A DNA stretch of 6,254 bases, taken from the NCBI GenBank assembly GCA_014384685.1, contig JACNFL010000101.1, positions 1 through 6,254 on the forward strand, given 5' to 3'. This DNA comes from Methanobacteriota archaeon. Lineage in GTDB: Archaea; Thermoplasmatota; Poseidoniia; Poseidoniales; Thalassarchaeaceae. A program made the position numbers and the translations under genes. Of the stretch, positions 1 to 6,254 are shown piece after piece (positions within the stretch are counted from its first letter, which is position 1; each line of letters starts with the position of its first letter). The notes beneath the pieces were generated by a model. That model was not told the origin of the DNA and ran no database searches. It worked only from the letters and a program-made list of their open reading frames with translations.

Positions 1-1
1 A

Positions 2-2989
2 TTTCTGACTGGCACTGTCGATAATGTTGCCCCCATTAATGAGCATGTGAAGCCTTTACTCCAGCAGTGGAATGGTGGATGGCAATTGTTAGAGGTTGTA
101 GGTGCTAACCATGTACAGTATGAAGATGACCAGTCATTCCTTGACAACTTGTTTGACGGCGATGCTACGATGTCAGAGTCAGAGCAGCAACAACATGCGA
201 TTAACAAAATCACTCCTTTCCTAGATTTAACCCTCAAGGGTGAGGACGAAATTTGGTATGCTGCGTCTAGCAGGGAAAATGATCCAGACCAACCTTCAGA
301 TGGTAATTCTTATCTTTCAGAAAATCTTGATGCAAACCAATTCTATCTAGTTGACCTTGAAGAAACCTTGCTAGATGCTCCTGCAGGACGCTATGCACCA
401 GTAGTATTCTATGATTATCAAACAAACAATACGGTACTATCAGCTGGTTGGAGTGAAGGAAATTTCTCTGATATGTGGGCTCTTGACTTGAATGATACAG
501 CAGAATGGGAAAGTACTGGAAGTGGACCTAATTCAATTGGAACCAACACTTTTGCTAGTGATGGAATAGCTAGTGGCTTAATGGTTGGACAGAGTTATAC
601 TGGCGACCCTACAATGTGGTCATGGAATGGTTACTCCACCTCGTGGACACCATATTCGGAAGGTGTTCGACCGTCAGGAATGAGTTCCCAAGCGATGGTA
701 TGGGATTCGAGGTCCCAACGATACATTTCATACGGAGGTCAAGAGGCGGATTCCGGTAATTACACCAACGAAACTTGGGCCTTCAATCCAGGAAATGCCG
801 TCTGGCAAAATCTTAGTGCAGTTAATTCCCCACGCGGGATATCCAATCCGGCCATGTTTTTCTCTGATGGGTGGAATAGAACAATTCTATTCGGGGGATA
901 TGATAGTGGGAAAAATCTCTCAAATGAGACTTGGATGTTCAATGGAGAAACTAACACTTGGTCAAAACTATCGCTCCCCGGAAGTTTCCCCACTGGGCGT
1001 GCTGGGATGGCAACTGCAATCGATAGAGAAGAACAAGTCGCCTACATATTTGGTGGAATTGCTAAAAATCAATTTGATTCAGGAATTGATTATTCTAATG
1101 AATTATGGAAACTTGATTTGGCCCAGTTAACATGGACCAAAATGCCTAGTTGGGGTATTGATGCAATGTGGCTTTCAGGAATGACTGTCGATAAATCTAA
1201 CAATAAATTAGTTTTATTTGGCGGCATGAATGACGATGTGTTTGATCAAACATGGCTTTATGATTTAACTGAAGAAGAATGGGAATTGCATGCATCATCT
1301 TCAGCAATCACCTCAACTGATGTGATACATATTTCAGCAACTGTTTCTGAGCGTGATTTAGATTCACCGCCCAGTTCTCTTGAAATCAACTGCCGCGTTG
1401 TTGGTCAATCAAGTTGGACAGCGGGTAATTGGAATGCAGTCAATGATACTGCAACTTGTGATTTGTCTCCTTTTTCCCTAGAACCAGGATTTCACACCGC
1501 TGAAATGAAGGTTTCAAATGACGGCCAACAAGCATCTGTCAAAATTACTTTTGAAAGAGCAAATGCGCCACCACAATTAGAAAATCCTATGCCATATTTC
1601 ATTATTGATGAAGAGGGTGAATTAATCATTAATGCTAGTGAATTAGCAACAGATGTTGATGGGCATGAATTAAGATTCATAGATAACGAGTTCACTTTCT
1701 CACCACTAAATGAAGGTGATTCTGAACCAGAATTAAATTATATCTTACAGAATGATAGAAGGGCAGTAAAATTAGTTGATTTAGCTGACTGGACTGAACG
1801 TAGAGGGGATACTTGGTATACCATCTGTGGAGAAATAAGAGATGAGTCCACACCTGGAAACCCACCAGCAAGGGTGCCATTTTGTTTTGAATTAATGCAT
1901 CAATCAATTGATGACCCATTTGTTGTATTAGAGCATCCAACGTTCACAATGACTGAAGACCAGAATTCAACAATTTTCGACTTGGCTCAATATGTAACGG
2001 ATGAAGAATTAGATGCTGTGGCAATTCATTGGGACACACAACTCGATTATTACGACATGGATAGCGATTCTTATGGTGAAAATATCATAGTTACAGGAAT
2101 TTTAGAGGAGGCGGATTCGGTTTCCCCTTACACATCAAGTGTGATGGTTGAGCCAACGGAGCACTGGCATGGAGAAGAAGAAATTTCTTTTTGTATGCAC
2201 CATTATGAAGGTGGGAACACATTAGCAAATGCTAACTGCGTATGGTTGAATGTAACTTTTATTGTAGCCCCAGTCGCAGACCCACCCCTTTTCAACATCA
2301 GTCAAATCACCCTGCAGGAAGATACCATCAAAGATGTGCCGCTATCAGAAATAGTATGGGACCCAGATGGTGAAGAATTGAATATAACTCTTGAATCTGG
2401 AGAGTCAAATATTACCTTAGAATTTTGGCATGAACAATTACGAATATCTCCGCAACCTGATTGGTTTGGTAGAGCAATTGCATGGACACTGGTTGCTACT
2501 GATGGAACTGAATCTATCAGGCAACCAATGCGAATTATCGTTGAAGAGGTAGATGATGAAACCATTGTTGAATGGCAACGGCCGGTTGATATTATTGAAA
2601 ATATGACATCTCTCAGATTGGATATCAGTGATGTTGACAACGATGGACCTTGGCTAATTGAATATTCGTGGAATGATGGAGATTGGAAGGGAATTACCCC
2701 TTCGTGCGCTGAAGAGAGTGTAAACCGATTTGAGTGTCAAGCAGACCTTCTTGCTCACGAACTCTCGTATGGTGACCATAAATTGAATCTCCGTGTCAAT
2801 GATGGAACCTCTACTAGTGAGGAATCAACTTATTGGATTGAAAAGGCCGACCCTAATGATACAGGACTTTCAAGTGGTGGTTCAACAAGTGGCCTAAGTG
2901 GACTTGCTTTTATTATCGCAGGAGTGTTCCTCTTGCTAGGTGGAGGCGCTCTTATTCTCACAATGATGAAGCGCAATGAGAACACATGA
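2..2989 (+). CDS. Large membrane-anchored surface protein: alpha/beta-hydrolase C-terminal part + Kelch propeller + Ig/cadherin-like stalk (5'-partial)
   Basis: Probably a cell-surface protein for binding or hydrolysing an extracellular substrate; the substrate is unknown. The frame is open to the window edge. The first possible internal start is GTG at 47, but the 15 codons before it (FLTGTVDNVAPINEH) complete a hydrolase fold, so the real start lies outside. Counting residues from 47: the end of an alpha/beta hydrolase (to about 70) with a candidate catalytic Asp in GTVDNVAP (codon 20-22) and His in VVGANH (H22). The nucleophile is off-window. Then about six Kelch-type blades (113-414), Ig/cadherin-like domains (415-933), a Gly/Ser linker (about 939-950), one transmembrane helix (about 951-973) and a short KRNENT tail, giving an outside-facing type I topology. 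There are about 18 N-x-S/T sequons, fitting glycosylation. The gene converges on the carboxyltransferase across 51 bp. The hydrolase assignment rests on a short C-terminal stretch; the propeller and anchor are clear. Confidence 0.85.
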   Translation, partial: FLTGTVDNVAPINEHVKPLLQQWNGGWQLLEVVGANHVQYEDDQSFLDNLFDGDATMSESEQQQHAINKITPFLDLTLKGEDEIWYAASSRENDPDQPSDGNSYLSENLDANQFYLVDLEETLLDAPAGRYAPVVFYDYQTNNTVLSAGWSEGNFSDMWALDLNDTAEWESTGSGPNSIGTNTFASDGIASGLMVGQSYTGDPTMWSWNGYSTSWTPYSEGVRPSGMSSQAMVWDSRSQRYISYGGQEADSGNYTNETWAFNPGNAVWQNLSAVNSPRGISNPAMFFSDGWNRTILFGGYDSGKNLSNETWMFNGETNTWSKLSLPGSFPTGRAGMATAIDREEQVAYIFGGIAKNQFDSGIDYSNELWKLDLAQLTWTKMPSWGIDAMWLSGMTVDKSNNKLVLFGGMNDDVFDQTWLYDLTEEEWELHASSSAITSTDVIHISATVSERDLDSPPSSLEINCRVVGQSSWTAGNWNAVNDTATCDLSPFSLEPGFHTAEMKVSNDGQQASVKITFERANAPPQLENPMPYFIIDEEGELIINASELATDVDGHELRFIDNEFTFSPLNEGDSEPELNYILQNDRRAVKLVDLADWTERRGDTWYTICGEIRDESTPGNPPARVPFCFELMHQSIDDPFVVLEHPTFTMTEDQNSTIFDLAQYVTDEELDAVAIHWDTQLDYYDMDSDSYGENIIVTGILEEADSVSPYTSSVMVEPTEHWHGEEEISFCMHHYEGGNTLANANCVWLNVTFIVAPVADPPLFNISQITLQEDTIKDVPLSEIVWDPDGEELNITLESGESNITLEFWHEQLRISPQPDWFGRAIAWTLVATDGTESIRQPMRIIVEEVDDETIVEWQRPVDIIENMTSLRLDISDVDNDGPWLIEYSWNDGDWKGITPSCAEESVNRFECQADLLAHELSYGDHKLNLRVNDGTSTSEESTYWIEKADPNDTGLSSGGSTSGLSGLAFIIAGVFLLLGGGALILTMMKRNENT
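383..1288 (+). repeat. Kelch-type beta-propeller region (about six protein-level repeats)
   Basis: Residues 113-414 (counted from codon 47) fall into about six units of 40-50 residues, near 113-155, 160-200, 207-256, 261-308, 315-366 and 373-414. The best four share a pattern: a hydrophobic strand (such as AMVWD, AMFFSD, MATAID, MTVDKS), a strand ending in a di-glycine (YISYGG, TILFGG, AYIFGG, LVLFGG), then an N/D-E/Q-T/L-W strand (NETWAF, NETWMF, NELWKL, DQTWLY) and a final Trp (AVWQNL, NTWSKL, LTWTKM, EEWELH). This is the classic Kelch signature. The first two blades are degenerate: SAGW replaces GG in blade 1, and blade 2 lacks it. The region contains no cysteine. Propellers of this type usually bind glycans or proteins; the ligand cannot be deduced here. 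Confidence 0.85.
1559..2545 (+). repeat. Three tandem cadherin-like domains in the stalk
   Basis: Residues about 505-833 (from codon 47) contain three units of roughly 90-120 residues. Each opens with an acidic pair and then has a [hydrophobic]-[S/A]-x-x-[V/A]-x-D-x-[D/E] turn: DEEGEL...ELATDVDGHELRF, TEDQNS...QYVTDEELDAVAI and QEDTIK...EIVWDPDGEELNI. The acidic turns (D536/D538, D652/E654, D772/D774) resemble calcium-binding linkers of tandem cadherin-like domains. They are flanked by related Ig-like domains at about 415-504 and 838-933, the latter with a DVDNDG turn at 862-867. Such tandems normally act as rigid spacers that hold a functional head away from the membrane. Calcium binding is inferred from the motif only. 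Confidence 0.6.
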
Positions 2990-3040
2990 AATTACTCAAC
3001 TGATTTATTTCACACGGGTTGGATATTGTTTGAATGCTAT

Positions 3041-4606
3041 TCACAATGGAATATTACCGTGCTTTTTGGGTGGTGTCCATTCCCGCTTATTCCTGAGTAA
3101 TCGCAATGCCCTAATGAGTCTGATTCTTGTTTCTTGAGGTTCTATTACATCATCAAGCCAACCATTTCGTGCAGCAACGTATGGGTCTCCAAATTTACGT
3201 TTGTACTCTGACACCAATGTTTGGTGTGTATCTTCTTTGTCCTCAGCAACTTTTAGTTCTCGACGATGAATGATGTTCACAGCACCATCAGCACCCATTA
3301 CTGCCAACTCACCAGTTGGCCATGCAACATTGAAATCAGAACGCAAATGTTTGCAAGACATTGCCAAATATGCACCACCATAGGCTTTCCTAGTAACTAC
3401 AGTCATTTTTGGAACGGTGGCCTCAGCGTAAGCATAGAGCAATTTTGCGCCATGGCGAATTATCCCGCCCCACTCTTGAACTGTACCGGGTAGAAAACCT
3501 GGGACATCAACGATGGTAAGCAACGGGATGTTAAAGCAATCACATGTTCTAATGAATCGTGCTGCTTTGATGCTAGCATCAATATCTAGGCAACCTGCAA
3601 GAACTTTTGGCTGATTGGCGACAATCCCAACTGTTGCCCCATCCAAACGACAAAAACCGATGATAATATTGTCTGCATAAGTCTCAGATAACTCAAGAAA
3701 GTGATTGTCATCTACAATCTCCAAGATGACTTTACGGATGTCATAAGGGTGATTTGTATCATCTGGAATTAAATCTTGTAACACATCACAACTGCGTGTA
3801 TCTTCATCAAGAGTATTACAAATTGGCGGTTCTGCTAAACAATGATCCGGTAAGAATGAAAGCATCTCTGAAACAATTTCTGTAGCATCATCTTCATCAA
3901 CCGCAATCATGCAAGCAATACCTGAACGACTTGCATGTAAATCAGCGCCTCCTAATTCATGCGGTGTGATCTCTCCGCTAGCAGTCTCTTCTGTTTCTAA
4001 AGGACTAGAAAGAAATAATTGACCATGTTCTTGACCAAGAATAACGAAATCAGCTAGCCCTGCTGCTAAAGCAGATACACCAACAACTGGGCCAAGAACT
4101 AGACTGAACATTGGGATTCGGCCACTACAAGCAACTATTCGGTCAAGTAACACTCCGGTCCCAGCAAGTGAATGTACACCATCGTGGGCACGCTGCCCAC
4201 CCCCATCCCAAATCCCAACAAGTGGAATTCGAGCACGCTCAGCCATTTCAGCAAGTTTTGCGATTTTCAGAGCGTGCATTTCGCCCATTGAGCCACCAAA
4301 CACCGAAAAGTCTTGGGCGAAGCAAAAAATTCTCCTGCCATCAACAGTGCCGTGACCACATACTACTCCATCCCCTTCAATAGGATGGAGATGAAGATTA
4401 AATTGGTCGTTTCGATGAGTTACAAAACTATCAACTTCTACAAAAGAATCCTCATCAACTAAGGCGTTGATTCTCTCCCACGCAGTTCTTCTTCCACTGG
4501 CGCGTAAAGCATCAACCTTAGTTTGCCCACCAGCAGCAAATGCTCTTTTCCGCCGCAACAATAACTCCTCTGAATTATCGCTAGAAGGAGGAGGAACTGC
4601 TGCCAT
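3041..4606 (-). CDS. Acyl-CoA carboxylase carboxyltransferase (beta) subunit, propionyl-CoA carboxylase-like
   Basis: Biotin-dependent carboxyltransferase: it moves the carboxyl group from carboxybiotin to an acyl-CoA, such as propionyl-CoA to methylmalonyl-CoA. It is cytosolic and works with a biotin carboxylase and carrier subunit, neither of which is in this window. At 521 residues it has the usual family length and both crotonase-like halves. The N-half carries RRTAWERINALVDEDSF (39-55), QDFSVFGGSMGEMH (98-111), DGGGQR (134-139) and ELGGADLH. The C-half carries IVDVPGFLPGT (365-375), EWGGIIRHGAKLLYAYAEA, TRKAYGGAYLAM (405-416) and AWPTGELAVMGADGAVNI. The C-half is near consensus. The N-half departs from it: GPVVGVSA (172-179) stands where GPCAGGAV is typical, and DGGGQR where DSGGAR is typical. 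L414 occupies the position tied to acyl-chain choice in Streptomyces PccB. ATG at 4606 has no evident Shine-Dalgarno, consistent with a leaderless or weakly led transcript. Substrate remains uncertain. Confidence 0.92.
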   Translation of the reverse strand: MAAVPPPSSDNSEELLLRRKRAFAAGGQTKVDALRASGRRTAWERINALVDEDSFVEVDSFVTHRNDQFNLHLHPIEGDGVVCGHGTVDGRRIFCFAQDFSVFGGSMGEMHALKIAKLAEMAERARIPLVGIWDGGGQRAHDGVHSLAGTGVLLDRIVACSGRIPMFSLVLGPVVGVSALAAGLADFVILGQEHGQLFLSSPLETEETASGEITPHELGGADLHASRSGIACMIAVDEDDATEIVSEMLSFLPDHCLAEPPICNTLDEDTRSCDVLQDLIPDDTNHPYDIRKVILEIVDDNHFLELSETYADNIIIGFCRLDGATVGIVANQPKVLAGCLDIDASIKAARFIRTCDCFNIPLLTIVDVPGFLPGTVQEWGGIIRHGAKLLYAYAEATVPKMTVVTRKAYGGAYLAMSCKHLRSDFNVAWPTGELAVMGADGAVNIIHRRELKVAEDKEDTHQTLVSEYKRKFGDPYVAARNGWLDDVIEPQETRIRLIRALRLLRNKREWTPPKKHGNIPL

Positions 4607-4667
4607 CAGTATACATCCAATAACTGAGGGTGAATCACGATAGCGGTAAGAAGGATTGCCGAATTAA

Positions 4668-4695
4668 TCAATTAAAAAATCATTTTTTCAATTGA
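4668..4695 (-). terminator. A/T hairpin with U-tract, probable terminator of gatD
   Basis: Four bases after the gatD stop codon lies a near-perfect inverted repeat: TCAATTAAAAAA, a 3-base TCA centre (4680-4682), then TTTTTT, one bulged C (4689) and AATTGA. It forms a 12-bp stem. Read on the minus strand it ends in six U's followed by AAUUGA. Archaeal termination depends mainly on U-tracts, so the T-run may matter more than the stem. Position and orientation fit the end of gatD. The same AT-rich block lies about 60-90 bases before the carboxyltransferase ATG and could also contribute to that gene's promoter; I see no convincing TATA/BRE pair. Confidence 0.5.
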
Positions 4696-4699
4696 GAAA

Positions 4700-6070
4700 T
4701 CAAATAGAAGATGGGTTCTCCCCAACTAGATTCTCAGCCCATGCCGAGGCAATTTCATTTTCCTTTAATCCAAGAGATAAAAGATGGTGCAGTTTGACTA
4801 ACGAAACTTCTGGTGTAAAGTTAGTCCCATGACCTAGGACACCTAGTTCTTGCTGGTCCCTTCCTTTAGAATAAACATCCAAATGAACTGGCCCTGAAAT
4901 ACACTGGGTTGTAACTACCGCCACGCCACCTCCTGTGATATATTCCGATATTGCATCTTGAACTTCATCATTCTCGGGAGCATCCCCTGGATTATCAATA
5001 GGTAAGTGCCCCAAACCAGTACCCCAAAATAATATTCCTTGGTAACCATTTTTCATTGCATGACCTATTTGGTCAGCTTGAAGGTGTGCCCCTGCAATAA
5101 GTTGCATGATTTTTACATCACAGTCAAAATTTGTGGGTTCTAAGTTCACAACTCTTGAATTTTCATTAAGTAAATTAGAATATGAATCCGAGAGAGTCAT
5201 ATTTACCTCGCCTCTATCAATGGAGATTGATGCAATTGGGTTTTGATTTATTGACTCAAAAGCATCTCGCTTTGAAGAGTGATTCTTTCGCACAGCACAA
5301 CCAGGATTTACCGAGATGCTGCCATCATCACCAGAACCATGCATCACAACAACTGTTGAATCAGTCACACCAGATGGTTCAGGCCCAAAAGCAGCCCAAT
5401 GAACTGCAGCAATCAAATTTTCAGCACCATCTGTTGACCCACGGTCGGATGATCGTTGGGAGCCGGTCAAGGCAATTCGGCCAGCAGGTCTCCCACCTGT
5501 TCCAGAAAATGCGAAGGCAATTGCTGCAGCAGAAATATGCATTGTATCAGTACCGTGAGTAATTACAACTCCAACAGCACCTTCACTGAATGAAGTTGCA
5601 ACAGCATCAGCCATCCGATTCCAGTGCTGTGGCCGGACATCATCTGACCACATATTTCCTAGTTTTTTGGTTTTAATTTGAGCTATATTCCCCAATTCAG
5701 GTATAGCAGCAAGTATTTCTTCGGGCTCAAACCGAGCAGTTACAGCACCTGTTGCATAATCAACTTTGGAGGCAATCGTACCTCCTGTGTGAAGTATGTG
5801 AATTAATGGTAGATCTGCGTTCATAGAAACCTCTGGAGAATCCATATCAACAGATTTGCTGACACCTAAATCAGTGATGGACTCAACCATCTTCAAAGAA
5901 TGAGTTGCATTGTATCCGTTAACCAATTTTACAGTGATATGTCCTACTGCTGTGGCTGCTAACAAAACCCCTTCAACTTCGGTTGGCCCGTTCCACGTAG
6001 TAGCAACTAATCTTACCCGAGTACCGACTTCCGGGACCTCGCTCTGCTCTACCATTAACCTGCGGGGCAC
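4700..6070 (-). CDS. gatD: Glutamyl-tRNA(Gln) amidotransferase subunit D (asparaginase-like ammonia-donating subunit of GatDE)
   Basis: GatD hydrolyses an amide donor and passes the ammonia to GatE, which converts Glu-tRNA(Gln) to Gln-tRNA(Gln). This heterodimer is specific to archaea. The protein has an N-terminal small barrel-like domain (about 15-68, with EGVLLA and VKLVNGYN), then an L-asparaginase fold. Catalytic motifs are intact: HTGGTIA (94-100, T95 the expected nucleophile) and THGTDTMH (171-178, T174/D175). LTGSQRSSDRGSTDGAENL (201-219) and KNHSSKRDAFESIN (262-275), which should supply the active-site Lys, follow. ILFWGTGLGHLP and TTQCISGPVHLDVYSKGRD (387-405) complete the GatD-type C-half. 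At 456 residues it is at or slightly above usual length. The start is open: GTG at 6070 sits two codons after an in-frame TAA, and ATG at 6055 (MVEQSEV) gives 451 residues. Neither has a well-spaced Shine-Dalgarno. GatE is not in the window. The closing hairpin suggests a transcript ending before the carboxyltransferase. Confidence 0.95.
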   Translation of the reverse strand: MPRRLMVEQSEVPEVGTRVRLVATTWNGPTEVEGVLLAATAVGHITVKLVNGYNATHSLKMVESITDLGVSKSVDMDSPEVSMNADLPLIHILHTGGTIASKVDYATGAVTARFEPEEILAAIPELGNIAQIKTKKLGNMWSDDVRPQHWNRMADAVATSFSEGAVGVVITHGTDTMHISAAAIAFAFSGTGGRPAGRIALTGSQRSSDRGSTDGAENLIAAVHWAAFGPEPSGVTDSTVVVMHGSGDDGSISVNPGCAVRKNHSSKRDAFESINQNPIASISIDRGEVNMTLSDSYSNLLNENSRVVNLEPTNFDCDVKIMQLIAGAHLQADQIGHAMKNGYQGILFWGTGLGHLPIDNPGDAPENDEVQDAISEYITGGGVAVVTTQCISGPVHLDVYSKGRDQQELGVLGHGTNFTPEVSLVKLHHLLSLGLKENEIASAWAENLVGENPSSI

Positions 6071-6194
6071 GACTTAGCCCATCAATTCAACCCTTCAATC
6101 ATTAAAGAAAAGTTCATCTTTGAAAGCAAGGAGAAATAACCAGATGTGTTTTTTAGATTAAAGATAATAATTCCAAACTTGTTTAGTTATTTGA

Positions 6195-6254
6195 TGCCGG
6201 GAGCGGGGCTTGAACCCGCGACCTTCGGATGTCTCAGACACCTTTGGGGAGTAT
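6195..6254 (-). tRNA. 3' half of an intron-containing tRNA, probably elongator tRNA-Met(CAU) (5' part beyond the window)
   Basis: On the minus strand, reading leftwards, the 3' exon contains: A38 (6230), the anticodon stem 3' side TCCGA (6229-6225), a 5-base variable loop AGGTC (6224-6220), a perfect T arm GCGGG-TTCAAGC-CCCGC (6219-6203), the acceptor 3' strand TCCCGGC (6202-6196) and discriminator A (6195). No CCA is encoded. The sequence before A38 cannot form an anticodon loop (no U33, no stem partner for TCCGA), so an intron at 37/38 is inferred, occupying 6231 to beyond 6254. Its end TGAG plus ACA fits a bulge-helix-bulge in which TGAG pairs with CUCA (bases 32-35) and the bulge is cut AC|A. 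That makes the anticodon CAN. The short variable loop excludes Leu, and the acceptor GCCGGGA/A73 fits elongator Met better than Val. The 5' exon must be seen for certainty. Confidence 0.7.

Noticed and set aside
760..2640. Reverse-strand and second-frame open frames inside the surface protein gene.
   Set aside because: They lack recognisable domains and overlap a gene with clear Kelch and cadherin-like repeats; they are shadows of it.
2990..3040. Terminator shared by the two convergent genes.
   Set aside because: The 51-bp gap has only short T-rich pieces (GATTTATTT) and no stem; it is not enough to call a terminator on either strand.
4608..4616. GTATAC/TATA-like sequence just before the carboxyltransferase ATG as its promoter.
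   Set aside because: It lies within about 10 bases of the start codon, whereas an archaeal TATA box sits about 25 bases upstream of the transcription start. It is a short palindrome likely to occur by chance.
5182..5562. A 126-residue plus-strand frame inside gatD, rich in Gln and His.
   Set aside because: Its composition is explained by reading the complement of conserved GatD codons in another frame; GatD motifs run through the whole region on the other strand.
6071..6194. Promoter for gatD (TTTAATGATT on the minus strand near 6096-6106) or a small RNA in the spacer between tRNA and gatD.
   Set aside because: The AT-rich element is at a plausible distance but is a weak match to an archaeal TATA box, with no clear BRE. 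I found no stable structure or conserved motif in the rest of the spacer.
6203..6254. Reading the tRNA as uninterrupted tRNA-Leu(GAG) using the loop CTGAGAC, or tRNA-Ser(UGA) using TCTGAGA.
   Set aside because: The Leu reading gives a poorly paired anticodon stem (GGTGT against ATCCG), and the space before the T arm is too short for a long variable arm. The Ser reading lacks U33. The 37/38 intron model explains all visible parts.

Overview
The window looks like a piece of an archaeal chromosome, most likely a marine planktonic euryarchaeon of the Poseidoniales (Marine Group II) or a relative in the Thermoplasmatota. Three things point there. GatD is an archaea-restricted subunit. The tRNA at the right edge lacks an encoded CCA and seems to carry a 37/38 intron with a bulge-helix-bulge signature. 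The long, acidic, multi-domain surface protein with a C-terminal membrane anchor is of a kind common in these archaea. Base composition is moderately AT-rich. The lineage is inference; no rRNA or marker phylogeny is available here.

Layout. Positions 2-2989 (+) hold the 3' part of one very large gene whose reading frame is open to the left edge. It encodes the end of an alpha/beta-hydrolase domain, a Kelch-type beta-propeller, a stalk of Ig/cadherin-like domains holding eight cysteines in four close pairs, and a C-terminal transmembrane helix. A 51-bp gap with no recognisable signal separates it from the convergent gene at 3041-4606 (-), a biotin-dependent acyl-CoA carboxyltransferase (PccB-like beta subunit) with unusual residues in the N-terminal half of its active site. 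A 93-bp spacer follows, holding an A/T hairpin with a U-tract that looks like the terminator of the next gene. That gene, 4700-6070 (-), is gatD, the asparaginase-like subunit of the archaeal Glu-tRNA(Gln) amidotransferase GatDE. Beyond a 124-bp spacer lies the 3' half of a tRNA on the minus strand (6195-6254), cut by the window edge and probably an intron-containing elongator tRNA-Met.

How the genes relate. The tRNA, gatD and carboxyltransferase share a strand, but the hairpin between the two protein genes argues against a tight operon, and their roles differ (tRNA-dependent Gln synthesis versus acyl-CoA metabolism). Partners expected for each (GatE; the biotin carboxylase and biotin carrier subunits) are not in the window. 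The surface protein is independent and probably acts outside the cell in binding or hydrolysing organic matter. I found no mobile element, CRISPR array or defence system. The points most worth following up are the hydrolase-propeller fusion, the altered carboxyltransferase active site and the split tRNA.
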